From NCBI GenBank assembly GCA_024362935.1, contig JANCRA010000014.1, positions 12,703,758 to 12,767,757 on the forward strand: a DNA stretch of 64,000 nt, given 5' to 3'. Position 1 is the stretch's first letter, and each line of letters opens with the position of its first letter. A model generated the notes under the pieces. That model did no database searches. It was not told the DNA's origin and saw only the letters and a list, made by a program, of their open reading frames with translations. This DNA comes from Setophaga petechia (lineage: Eukaryota > Chordata > Aves > Passeriformes > Parulidae). Shown piece by piece: positions 11,801 through 24,200 of the stretch. A program made the translations under genes and the position numbers.

Positions 11801-12292
11801 GTCCCCCAGGATCTGTAAGAAGCAGCCCTGGCAGTGAGGGTTAGAAACTGCACTGAGAGCCTATGGGAGCAGCCACCAAACACATCAATATGATTTAGTC
11901 TCATCTGTGTGAGCTTCATTTGCAAGCCAATTAACATGAAGAATTTTTGCCCAGTGAATATGTAAGAACACTGGACATGTGAGAGGTATAAAAAGAACTG
12001 GACAACAGAATGCCTTCCAGAAAATGATCCAAAACATCTATTACCTTCCAAATCTACTGTGTTTCAGTGGGAACAAGATGTGCTCAGGTTCAGCACCAAA
12101 ACCTCTTCTAGGTAAGTACTGGGCAAGACCTGACAAAAGCACAGCCACCTTTCACCTGCAACCAAAAAAGACAATATTTCTATCTCCCACAAATCTGCCC
12201 TATGCTTTCCTCCCCTTAGATGGGAACTTTCAAGCACTGATAAACTCTCCAGTCTCCTACTGATATATCAACAGAATTTTGTCACAAAAATT

Positions 12293-12344
12293 ACAAAAGC
12301 AATTATTATTTCATTAAAATACAAAAGCAGTTATTATTTCATTA
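12293..12344. repeat. Two-copy 24-bp direct repeat
   Basis: A 24-bp unit at 12293-12316 recurs at 12321-12344 with one mismatch (CAATT against CAGTT), period 28 bp. A simple local duplication. Confidence 0.9.
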
Positions 12345-14236
12345 GCCTACCAGGCTTGGACTGAAGCTCTTTTATTCTCCAAGGCTAGTTAAAACTCTCC
12401 ACCAGGGTTTTTCTCAATCCACCACATTTTCTGAAGACCTGGCTGAAGAGACACACCTTTTCTGAAGGCTCAGCAGCTGCAGAATAGCATGGTCTGCACA
12501 GAGCCTGTAGAGCTCAAGTGTTTTAAAGAACACACACCAGCCCAAGGGTGATGCATGGGGTTGATGCATGGGGTAATTTCAGCCCCTTCCTCCCCAGAAA
12601 TTGTCCGCATGGAGCAGTGTGAGGGCAGCTGAGGGAGGGAAAAAGGGGGGAGCATCCAAAACGTGGAGAGAGCAGAGCACAGAGTCACATCCCAGGGAGC
12701 TCTCTGGAGCACAAAGAGCAGCCTCCCCTCAGCACTGCACAGCGGAGCAACAGAAAAAATGACAGAAGTCAGACTGATAACAACAGAACAGCTCTTGGGA
12801 TGCCTTCTTTCACTCTCTGCACCCTCCTCCCACCCTCTCACTCACACACCAGGATGGACAGACAGCCAGTGATCACATCTATTCCCTCTTTCGGGAGAAT
12901 TATTCACAGCAGCTCCTGACCAAGTTAAAGCCTTTCCAAACAGAATCCAAGTATGCTGGAGTTCTGGTTTTAATTTCAAAGCTCCTGATATATTCACAGG
13001 TGAACACAGCCACAGTAACCACCTGGATAAAGTATTTTTTCTCTTAGTTGTTCATTTGCTAAGAACTCAAGACTTGATCACCCAGAGCTGCCTGGTTACC
13101 AAAGAGCAGTGTCTGAAATATTAAAACAAACCCTAATAGCAAGAACCAAATGAATCTATATAAATTGCCTTATTCCTCTCAATAACTTCTGTATAAAAGC
13201 AAGCAGAACCACTTTTTTTATCTTTAACTACAACAGAACCAGGCAGACAGTACAGTTTTGATTTCCATTCCATCTTTTGTTTCACACAAATAACAACAGT
13301 GTTTCTGAAATTACTTTAGCAATTTCCATGACAAGAATGATTGCTGACTGTAATTACCCATTAGCAGATACTAAAAGGGAATCAGGAATCTATAAACATG
13401 CAATAGAATAATTGAAGGAGATTAGTGGATGAATTATGAATCTCAGGCAAAAATAATCTCCAGTCTAGCGGACTCCAGGACTAGTTCAGTCTAGGAAACA
13501 AACTTTAGCAATCCAAACATACACCACAGGAAATGCCATTCATGTTAAAGACAACACTTCTTCCTTTTACACTTGGCTTTCAAACACTAGTCTGCAGCCA
13601 CCTTAGTTTCTTCTGCCCATACAAAAATACTGAGTGGAGAGCAGGTGTGTTTTTAATGATCTGTCTGCTAGCAGTGAGTTTCTTTACAAAGGCAAACCTT
13701 TTTTTGTACATATTTTGAAGTTTTTCATGTGAAATTTCACCTTCCTTAGTTACATTTAATTGTTGAAGGACTTCTTCTGCAATAGACTGTAAAACTTTTA
13801 CCTATATTCACCTTCTGTCTTCTCACAAAGAGTGAGCATACTTCAACACAACAGCACTCAGAACTATATTTACATTAAAACACCAAATCAATACAAAAAG
13901 TGGTCTGTCATTTAAAAAAAAAAAACACCCCATGACATATCAGAGCAATCAGTGACACTACATCACTTAGGGTTTGCCCTTGAACATTGAAAGCCACAGC
14001 AACGATGGTGCTAAATGTGCTGCAAAGAAAGCAGTGAAAATGAACTTCTTAATTCACATTCTTATTTCAGTAGATTGCTTCTTCTCATAATGTTTGTTCT
14101 CCAGTGCTGTTTAAAGTAGGAATAAGTAACGAGTTGTTTAATTTGGAAACAGTTTTTCAGTCTCTTGTACAAGTGGAAGATGTGAAAGAACAGAGGCTGT
14201 GGTTTCATAAGCACCACCAGCCAGCTCTGGCCAGCC

Positions 14237-14268
14237 AGAGGAGGAGGAGGAGAGGGAGGAGAGGGAGG
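14237..14268 (+). repeat. Purine (GGA/GAGG) low-complexity tract
   Basis: Imperfect GAG/GGA repeats within a locally GC-rich patch. This tract underlies the long overlapping open frames on both strands between about 14.06 and 14.57 kb. Confidence 0.8.
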
Positions 14269-17200
14269 TCTCACCCAGCCAGAGCCCCCACGCTGTCCCA
14301 GGCCCTGCACCAAGCTCCTGCTGGGCTCTCTGCAGAGCCCACTCACCCAACACAGCACGGAGAGCCAGATTTGGCAGGTCACCTCCCTCTGGGCTGGGGG
14401 AGTGCAGCAGGTAGCAGAGGCACAGATGAGCTCCACAGCTGGCCCTGGGTTTGGAAAGGAAAACCACAAGTAGGAAAGCAAGCACAGCAGAGAGCTCTTA
14501 AACTGACTCATCAGTTCTCACAGGTCCACAGCCTAAGGAAAGAACATGAAGAATGCCACTGCTAAAGCAGGGGGCAGAGGGACAGTGCTTGTTGCTCATT
14601 TAAAAATACCACTATTATTATAGGTTGTGTTTTGAAGAAAAAGAGTACAATCACAGAAAGAAATCTCTGTGCTACTGATCCTGGTAGGACGGAAAATGGT
14701 TCAGAAATCCTATTGGTAATTTAAGATCAGCTCACAAACTAAGTCAGTAAAAAAGAAAGAGAGTCCATATAACCAGACTGCTGAACTGAACTACACAGGA
14801 GAGTTTACTACTGTTGTAAGGAACTTTTTTATTGAGAAAACACATAATGGTTCAACCAACAAATCTATTAAGCCTTCTAATTAAGTGCTGGGTCTGGCTC
14901 AGCAGGGTGGGGGAGGAAGCAGCCCTTTTATCATACTGGTTTTCATAAGCAGCAAACTCCAGGGTGTAAAAAGAGACATCACACCAGAAGAGAATTGAGC
15001 TGTGCTTTGCATCTTTCAAAACCAAGGTGTGTGATTATTTCTTGACTTCCCGACCCCCTGTCACATCTTACAGATAGACTTTTTGGCTTTAGCTGATCTA
15101 AAATTGAACTTACCACTGCAAAAGTCAATATTCCCCTTACACTTTCAGTTTTCATATCTATTTAAAATTCATGTCTTTGAACACAGTGTCCTCAGAAGCC
15201 AGAATAGCTTTTCACTGAGTAATTTCAGTTTAGTTATATCAAAAGCAGTGTGCTTGTGCCATTACTGAAAGTACTAAAACCTATAATATTGAGCTATATA
15301 AACTGCAGAAAAAAGCCCTGAAACACAGACCATTAAACTTCAACACCATGCAGAAAAATATTTTCAGCTAAGACAGGAACAGGGACAGAGTCTCTGTGTG
15401 TCTAAGCCCCAATAATTTCTACAAGAATATCCCTGATTTTCACAGAAAGTAAAACTCCTGACATTTTCAGAGGATCTGTTTTTTAAGGAAAAAAAAAGGA
15501 AAGCTTCACACTAGGTAATACTGAACCTTTACTGAAATCAGCAATAAAACAAAAATTCAAGAAAGGAGCGCTTGAAAGGTCTTTTTTCTTTTTCAGGCAT
15601 TATCTCATTTAGGTTACAGAATTCTAACAAATAGAAAACAAAAAGCTCAGGCTGACAAGATTTCTAAGCTCAACATAATTAATTACAACTAGAGTGAATT
15701 CTCTGACATCCGTTTGGCAAAATTTTGAACATGCCTCAGATAATCTATTTCAGTAAAGCAGTCAAGAAGCAGATATGTGGCAGAGTCAGACCACCAGGGT
15801 GTAACTGGACTCTTCTATCACTACATACAACAAATGTGCAAAAAGTAAAACATTACAAAACATTTTTAAAAATCACTGTGAACAAGAGTGTAATGGGCAT
15901 CACACATTGCTCTTTTTTTTTCCTTTCCCACAAAGTTATTTGAGGGGAATGTACAGTTCAATACAGAAACCCAATACTATTTACCCATGTCTAGGGTAAA
16001 TAGTGTATTTGCACAGAGCAGGTGCAATCACAATATGGCAGGGAGAAGGCAGGAAAAAGATAACACCTGCCCTGAGTAAGATAAGAAATCACTTCCCATT
16101 TCAGTCAGGTCCATCTAAAGCCAGTAAAACAGAGAAGGAGGCTCCTCTCTCTCCTACCTACAACATTCCCACCCCACTGAAGTGAATAGAAATACAAACT
16201 GGAATCTGAAATTGAAACAATGCATTGATATCAACAACAATCTTGGTTTCCTTGATTTTTTTTTTTGTGCCAGTCTCTAATTTTTACAGAGTCAAGTATT
16301 TTTTTAAATGTTTTTGTCAAACATGGTTGTTTCTAGCTGAATTTCTGCTTACTCACCTCTTCCCTAAGCAACCTCACCTCTCTCAGGCCAAGAGATGGAC
16401 ACAGTGAGAATGTGACTGTGCCTCAGAACCTGGAGCAGGGCACTGCACGGTGGCACTGCAGCACAAATATTTTTGTTAATGTGTGAAATGCCCTTTACTA
16501 AACCAAACTCTTCATACTATTTAAGGAAGAAGGGGGAAGGTAAGGAGACAGATTAAATCCAATCCCCCTTTATTTAATGACTAGTACTTCAAGAGTAAGT
16601 CCTATCAAATACCTGTTTTAAAAATCTTATTGCTCTATACTATTCAGTACAGGGAAATTTCAAGGTTCCCCAAACTAACCATGCAACATTTGTTACACCA
16701 CCACATCCGTACTTCACAGCCAAAAAAACTAAAAGTAACACTTGCAACAAGGAAGTTCCCTCCCTTGGAGGTTAAATACTAAAAACACCACCAAAGAGAC
16801 AGATATTTCTGATGGAAGCATTGTTTCTAGAGTCATACCCTACCTCAGGACACAAAGCTGTCAGACACCCACAATTCTTTTAAAAAAACCTTTCCAAAAT
16901 GCAGTACCTGGTTTTGGAAAGGTCCTTTGTGAAGTCATTTTGAAATAAAACAATGATAAAGGACTGAAAACCTCAGAAATCTTTTCTTTTCAGTCTCACT
17001 TGATAGCAACACATTAAAAAATTGTTAGGAGTCGCTTACGTATTTTTCATTGATCCAGCAAAGGGTCACAGGAGCCAAACATTCACGAGGGCCTGGTAAG
17101 GTGCTTTGTATCACAAAGAGGGAACCTTGAGAAGCAGTGAGAGCTTTCCAGGGACAACCAACATGCTTCACGGAATTTCGTTTCCACACGAAGTTTTGAT

Positions 17201-18191
17201 TGTCTACTAAGATACTGAAATGTCTGAACACAGATCTAATCACTATCACTCTTCTTGTTTCATCTTATCTTTCATCTTGCCATTTCCAAAGATTTGTTTG
17301 ACAGCCAGCCCTGCCAAAGCATCCCCAATGCCAAGAGGCCACTGGAAACTTGCACCATGCAAAGCACTGACTCACCAGGGGAAACAGGATATCTCACCTG
17401 GCACAGCTAAAACAAAGCAGGCACTTGTAAATTAAGTTCTCCTGAAGTGGCTTTATCCTTTGGATTTGCTGATACTAAAGCCAGTTAGAGTATTAAAGCA
17501 GAACCAGTTAATTCCAGACCTGAAATAATGCCACACACAAGGCAAATCTTCTGGATGTGGCAGAAGTCACTTCCCAAAAGAGCCTGCAGCTGGTGCCTCA
17601 CAGCTCCAGGAGGTTTACAGAAGAACCTCCCAAACAGAGGCATTTCTAACACTGAGTGAAGGCTGCCCTGCTCAGTGCCAGCCAGCCCCAGTGCTGGTGT
17701 TCACCCACCCCAGCAGCCCTGAGAAAGCATTTCCACCTGCTCTGCAGTGCTGAGCTGTGCACAGCAGACTATCCAGGCTTTTATCTACTGGGACCACTGA
17801 TAAGAAACACATGCTTGTTGTTTGCTTACCATTACAGGCCACAGGATGCATTGGCAAAATCCATATTTCTCCACTCCATCCTGGTCTGTTCCACCATTTT
17901 GAAATTCCTACAGGAGAGTGAGTGCAGCCCACTCAGGTTAAATCCTTGACACTAAATCTTTTGAGGTACCACACGTGGGAGCCTGAAACAAGACAGGGAA
18001 TCTTTACTCCAAGGACCACTGTAGGCATTAACAATGCTTTATTTCTTCCCCCTATAGTTCAAGGAAGAAAAATCTATTCCATCTCCATCATACATTTTAT
18101 GAACTTTTACTCAGACAATCAGTAGAAGAAAAAGTATTTAACTGTATTGTGACGTGAATATAACCTGATTGAAACAATCTCAGCTAGAAAT

Positions 18192-18226
18192 CTCTTGAGC
18201 CTTCTTCTGAGAAGAAGGCTCAAGAG
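18192..18226. repeat. 35-bp near-perfect palindrome (17-bp arms, 1-nt centre)
   Basis: The left arm CTCTTGAGCCTTCTTCT and right arm AGAAGAAGGCTCAAGAG are exact reverse complements around a single G. There is effectively no loop, so it can form a cruciform in DNA but only a strained hairpin in RNA. It lies in the putative long 5' intron of ADCY7, about 9.7 kb upstream of the start codon. Confidence 0.95.
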
Positions 18227-21200
18227 TGATGACAGGCATTTTCTTTGTGCTAACTGATCCCAACATTTTTTCAAGCAAGACCTGCATGACAGCAAAGGGA
18301 ACTCTGTTAAAAATAGGATAAAAATGTTTTACTAACTTTCACAGCATCATAGATAATTAAAGTTCTACTTTTCCAGTAAGTTTTGTTACACATAAGACCA
18401 AATAGCAGCAATTAAAAAAAAACACTCCATAAAGGGTAACTTAAATTAAAAACTATATCATTCAAACCAATTTAAAATATTGCAGATCAGCAAATATGAC
18501 ACTACGTCAGGAAAGCAGCTGGAAAAAAACCCCAAAAGCACACCAACAAAACATTCTTTCCCTGGACCTTGTAACTCTGGATAAAGACTTGTCTAGTGCT
18601 AGTGTGGAAATGAAGAGATTCTGACACTAAGTTTGCTTGTCTTGGAGTACCAAAGGGCAGAAATGCATATTCCTAGGATGCTGTGAGCAGAAAATTGTGT
18701 CTCCAGTTAGACAGATGGCAAAGACATGGTTAGGTATCATCCTTGAACCCAGTGCACCAGGTATCTGATAGGGAAATTCATATCACACTTAACAGCTCCT
18801 GGCTTTGTCTCACTCTCTTCCTGCTTTATCCTCTTCATACACATTCTGGGAACAGCTCTTCAGATGTGAGAAAATGCCAAAGAAGTTCAAACCTCAGCAC
18901 AGTACCAGTCTCTGGCAGGAGCCCTGGCTCCTCACTGTTCCTTGTTGGAATCCAGTGCACACTCACCAGGGGCACAAACCAGGAGGAGTAAATGGTTACA
19001 CAGAAATGTTGAAACAACGACCCACAGAGAGGCCCAGAGCAGGAAATCAGAATTAAGATGGCACTGAGGAGTCTGATTCAAGTTAAATAGCTGTGCTGGG
19101 AAGAGAGGGTGTCAGCATCTACATCACTGCTCATCCCAAAGCTCCGTCCCCGGGGACCCACTCTGGAAAGCAGAAGGCAAAGGAAACTGCCAAATAATCT
19201 GGCACAAAATCAGAGGGGATGCAAAGTATTTTATCACAACAAGAATTGAAGTAAATCTACTGCCATTTTGTGTTAATTATTGCTAAAATATACAAACTAC
19301 TTGAACCACCACTCAAAATAGGCACTCCACTCTGTCACAGTGGGTTAAATGTCCAGCCCATACCTAAGTCCTGGGACAGCTGTGGCCATTGCCATTAGAT
19401 TTAGCTGTACCTAGCCAAGACCTACATGCATCAGCATTCATAAAAGTTGGGTGAAAGATGGAAAAGATTGTTATGTAAAAGGTCAAAACCCTGACAAAGG
19501 CTTTTGGGAACCTTGGAGAGAGATGAGAAGAAAAGCCACAAGAGATCTCAGAGAACTCATCTGAAAAGGCAGATATGAATCTGCTGTGTCTGTGCATGTG
19601 TAACAGCAGATAAAAATAAGACTTTGTTAAACCTGTTACATGTACAATTTGGAATGCCTAAATAGGCTCCTGCTTTACTTTCACTGCATCACGTATCCAG
19701 CACTAAGGATGAGTCTCTGATAATCACAAGAGATACCTGGTGTTCCTTTGAAATGGACCAGTGTCATGTGGAGAGCAGCACATGGGGAGGATGCTGTATA
19801 GTTAGAGCATCCCAGAAATATCAGAGTGCCTTTTAGAAAAATAAACTGTGACAGTTTTTAAAAATCACCCCATGTTTATGAAGGTGCTTAGCTGCAATTC
19901 ATACTTATAACACACCTTAAGAGAATTACAATGCAATTTAGAAAATTAATGTAATGACTATACCAAGCTGACAGAGTTTCATTGACTTCAACTTTTTTAT
20001 TTTTTTTAAAGCTATGCCTAAAAACATTATTTTGTCCAGAGCCCCTGATAAACAGTCATATGCAAGATTCCTTTTAGTTACAGAGGGATGAAGGCGCTGC
20101 TCCTCATGATCAGGTCCTGGGGATATACCTGTCCTACACAGAAATTATAAACAAAGATAATGCACAGGAGAAATACTTCACATCAAAATGTAAAGAGAAG
20201 AGAGTTAAAAAAGAAAAAGGTTCTCTCTGTGTTTGTAACTGAAGTTCCTCAGAGGCACAGAGACCAGCCTGCTGATAAGCAGCAAGTTTCCGGCAGTAAA
20301 GTGATACACAAAGTACTTGGAGCCAATTTTTGATCTGCAAGACAGACAAGCCTCTCTGCATTCAACACTCACCACAGGCACCTATTTCCCTAGCAACAGC
20401 TTGTGGGGCGCTTTCATTTTGACTGAAGAACATTTAACCAGTTACATTATGAGCCCCGCACGTTGCTGCTACAGCAGCAGTTGCTTTTCACACCTACCAA
20501 ATTGTTCTTTGTGTGGCATTGAGCTGCTGGATCAATGCTGCACCTGCAGCACAGATTTGCTTCACCATGTTTTGGTGGTTTGGGGTTTTGGTTTTTTTTT
20601 TGTTTTTTTAACTATCTGAACTTTATCAAGCTAAAACTGATCAAAAGTGAAAATAAAAACCCAAAACCTTACAGTATTAAAAAAAGGTAACTTAGTTACT
20701 TTGTAACTCCCCTATTACTTTCCAGACGTTTCCTTTGTTTGAAGTTTGGAGTATTAGAGTACAGAGAAGTTCACAACAACAGTTGTGTATGTAACAAGTG
20801 CAGTCTTCCATTAATGTTAGGGAGACTTAACCAAAGGAGACAAAAAATATACCAAAATAAAAATGCAACATCAACTATTCACCATCAGATCAAATGGCCT
20901 AACAAGATTTTTTTTAAAGTGCCAACAATTGAGAAATTACAATCTAGGAAGTAACAATTCAAAACTAAGAAAAAGTAATGTCTTTCAATGAGAATGTAAT
21001 TGAACTACACAACTCATCCACCCCAAGTTTATCTTTAGATGTTGAGGAAGGAAAAAACAAATTTTCATTAATATTATGCCCCCAAAAAATACAAACTACT
21101 AATGGCCATAAGCCATAGCCTAAAGATCCAACCTTCTGGGAGTTTATTAAAGACAACCATGATCCACAGAGCTTGCATTCTGCACAGAGCCCCAAGGAGA

Positions 21201-24200
21201 AACCAGCAGTTACACACCAGGGAAGTGCTCAACCAAAACCCCATGCTAGGGAACACCTCAGGAGCAGGACTGGGAAGAGCAGCCAAAGTTGAGAGTTCAC
21301 TGGTCTGTTCCTCCCTGGTAGATCAGGGAGCTCCTGCAGAAGCACAAATCACCCATTTAATTAGGGTCAGCCTCTCAAAATTACCTCTAACTCTCACTGA
21401 AGTTGTTCAGCACAATTTAAGAGCAGGCCTGAGAGTCAACTATTGCCAAAAGCACAAGAACATTATTTCAATAACCACATCCTGTAGTTGAAACACAGTA
21501 AATTCCAGAGCTATTTTTCTCCCTTGTAATCCCATATTTCCAGCTTGTGAAAATACAAATTCTCAAAACCTTCTGAAGCCCTCAGCCCCTGTGTGAGAAG
21601 GACAGCTGATGTGTTTAAAGGAAAGAACTCAAATTCATTTCTTTCCTCCCTCCTATGGATTTTCTCCTGGCAGCCCAAGTGTGTGGTATCCCTTTTCTTC
21701 TCTCCTAAAGGAACTGACCTAATGCCAATATCCACCCACAAAAGGTGCAAACAAAATAAATGAATACTCACAAGACATTTTAGGAATATTTCCAAGGAAT
21801 AGTTCCAAGCTTATAAGATGCAGATAAATTTGGACTATAAAAAGTTATTACAGCAAACATCTTTGTTGGCACTTAAATATTTGCTGGACTTTATTCTCAT
21901 GCTTCCAGAAACATATAATTCCTGGAGGAGAATGTCTGTTCAGCTGTGGCAGGAAGCACAATGCTGGGCTTTAAATATCACATAAAATAATAATTAAGTT
22001 ATTGTGTAATAGCATTATATTTTCAAAAATAAATATATAATTAGATAAGAATGCATAATGTTAAGGATAGCAGAATGCCCATGCTGCAGCTCCCACTGTC
22101 AGACATGGTGGTTCCAAAAACAGCACAGCAACCAGAGCTGTGAATTCCCTTGCAGAAACTCGGGGGGATCCCTTAACACCAGCTTCCCAGCAGCAAATGG
22201 AATCAGCCCCTCTGAGCAATGGTGTGACAGAACAGGGGATGGAATCACGAGGTTCCTTTCATCCCTTTCTGAACCACCAGCCGTGTTTCTGAGGGGCAGC
22301 TGAAGCTGACACTGCCTTAGTGCCCAGTACAGCTCCATACCTGCCCGAGCAGCACACCTGACACACAGGGGGCCACGTGTGGAACAGGAGGTGTCTGGGA
22401 TGTGCTCAGCTGCAAACATCTTCACACCTATTCACAAATCACCATCCCCCCTACACACAGGGTTTAGGTCAGTTTAATGAACAGAAACAGGAAGTTTTGT
22501 TGTTCATTGTAAAGAAATAAAATTATCACAGATCCCGGCTCTGGCTCCACAACTGGGGTGTCTACAGTAATATTTGCTCAACAAGTTTCTCCTCCTCTTC
22601 CCTCTTCCTCCCCACCACTTATTCCCATCTTGTTGCCACACCATTCTTTCAGTATGTGCATGCCACTGTTTCTAGGACTACAGATCAACACAAAAATAAT
22701 CCTTTGTCTCTCCTAGGTTTTGTTCCTTTCTGCCCAAGAGGCAGACAGGATCAGTGATGGCGCACAGCAGCTTGGAGGGCAGCTCAGCCAGCACAGCTGT
22801 GAGCAGTTGGCTGCAGAGCAGAGGCAGAACAACGAGGTGACAGCAGGAATGTGCTCCTTAACCCAAGTCAGAGGGAGGAACTGTGGTCCCACATGTGTCC
22901 CAAGATGAGGAACAACCCAGAGCGATGCTAGACAAGGGCCAGAAACAGAAGAGATCAGCTCCTCAGGAGAAAACAGACATCTCAAGGCCTTTGGCACCAA
23001 GCAAGTAGTCAGGGTGGTCTGAAATTCTCTATTTTAACACACGACAAAAGCCATTAACAGTTCAGTTATGCATAGTCTGTGACCTGCAGGAAATATTCAA
23101 GACTGTAAAAACCAGGGACAGATAAATATATGCAAGCAGGGAAGACTCACTGCAGTCAGATTGGCTCGGCTCACCTCTGAAAACTAAATGAGGAGATCCA
23201 AGATGCTTTCCCAGAGCAGGGAGGAGAGCTGTAATTGCATCATTTTTCTAGATGAGCAGTGTCAACAGCTCGGGCTCTGAGTCAGTGCTGAGCCCGTCAA
23301 TGCCCTGTGGAGGTCCCTGGGGCACGGTGCTGTTGGAAGTGATGAGTTTCACAACAGGCTGCTGAGCAGGATCCAGACACAAATACGCTTAGGAGAGAAA
23401 GAAGAGCTGCTACTTTATTTTTCTGTAAGAGCAAGAACACACTGCCAGTACTTTGGGCAACTTCCAGCAGCCAAATTACTGTTAATGTCCAGAACACTTT
23501 CCACTTTTGTCTGGGAGCTTCCAGGATGAGTAAATAAGACCTCATGTACTCTTATTTCTATCAACATTTCACAGAATGAAAAAGCCAGAAATAAATTAGA
23601 CTTGCTAGAATCACCCTGTGAGCACCACTCACTTCTTTTGAGTGCCAGGTTTTTGCTTCCACCAGTAAACACACTTCAAGTCTGCTACCTAAAAATCCAG
23701 TCATTTAACTCAGAGAAAAATAGATGTTCTTCCCTTCTAACTTAAAATTTTTGCATGGCAAGAAATACACCAAAAGGAAAAGCTTAGCTCACTCTTTTAG
23801 ACAGAAGCAAGTTAAGCACACAAACAGAAAAAATATCAATCATTTGTGACCAATTTGCAGCTTCTAATATGTTTTTTATCTTGCACACCTTCTAGAGGCT
23901 AATCTTCAAACTAACTATTTTTCGGATTTGATTACAGCCTCAAAAGACATATGAGTTCACACTGAAAAGGAAAAAGCCAAACATTTACATTTTTAGAGTG
24001 TTTCTGATGTAACACAATCTGCAAATATTTACAAATCCAAACCCCACACACTAACACTTCACTTATTTTTGCTGGTTATAAATAAATTTCAACAAATGAA
24101 GCAGAAACCACTAAAATACAATATAATGCACAATATAACAAACCCCATATTCATATTTATCACTGAATCAGCCCCCTTCATCCAGGAACTAAAATCCAAG

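Noticed and set aside
14062..14565. Open frames of about 150 codons on both strands
   Set aside because: They owe their length to a purine tract and a GC-rich patch. The two strands are open over the same interval and neither is recognised.
18192..18226. MicroRNA hairpin at the palindrome
   Set aside because: The arms are only 17 bp with a one-base centre, too short and without a loop for a precursor hairpin.
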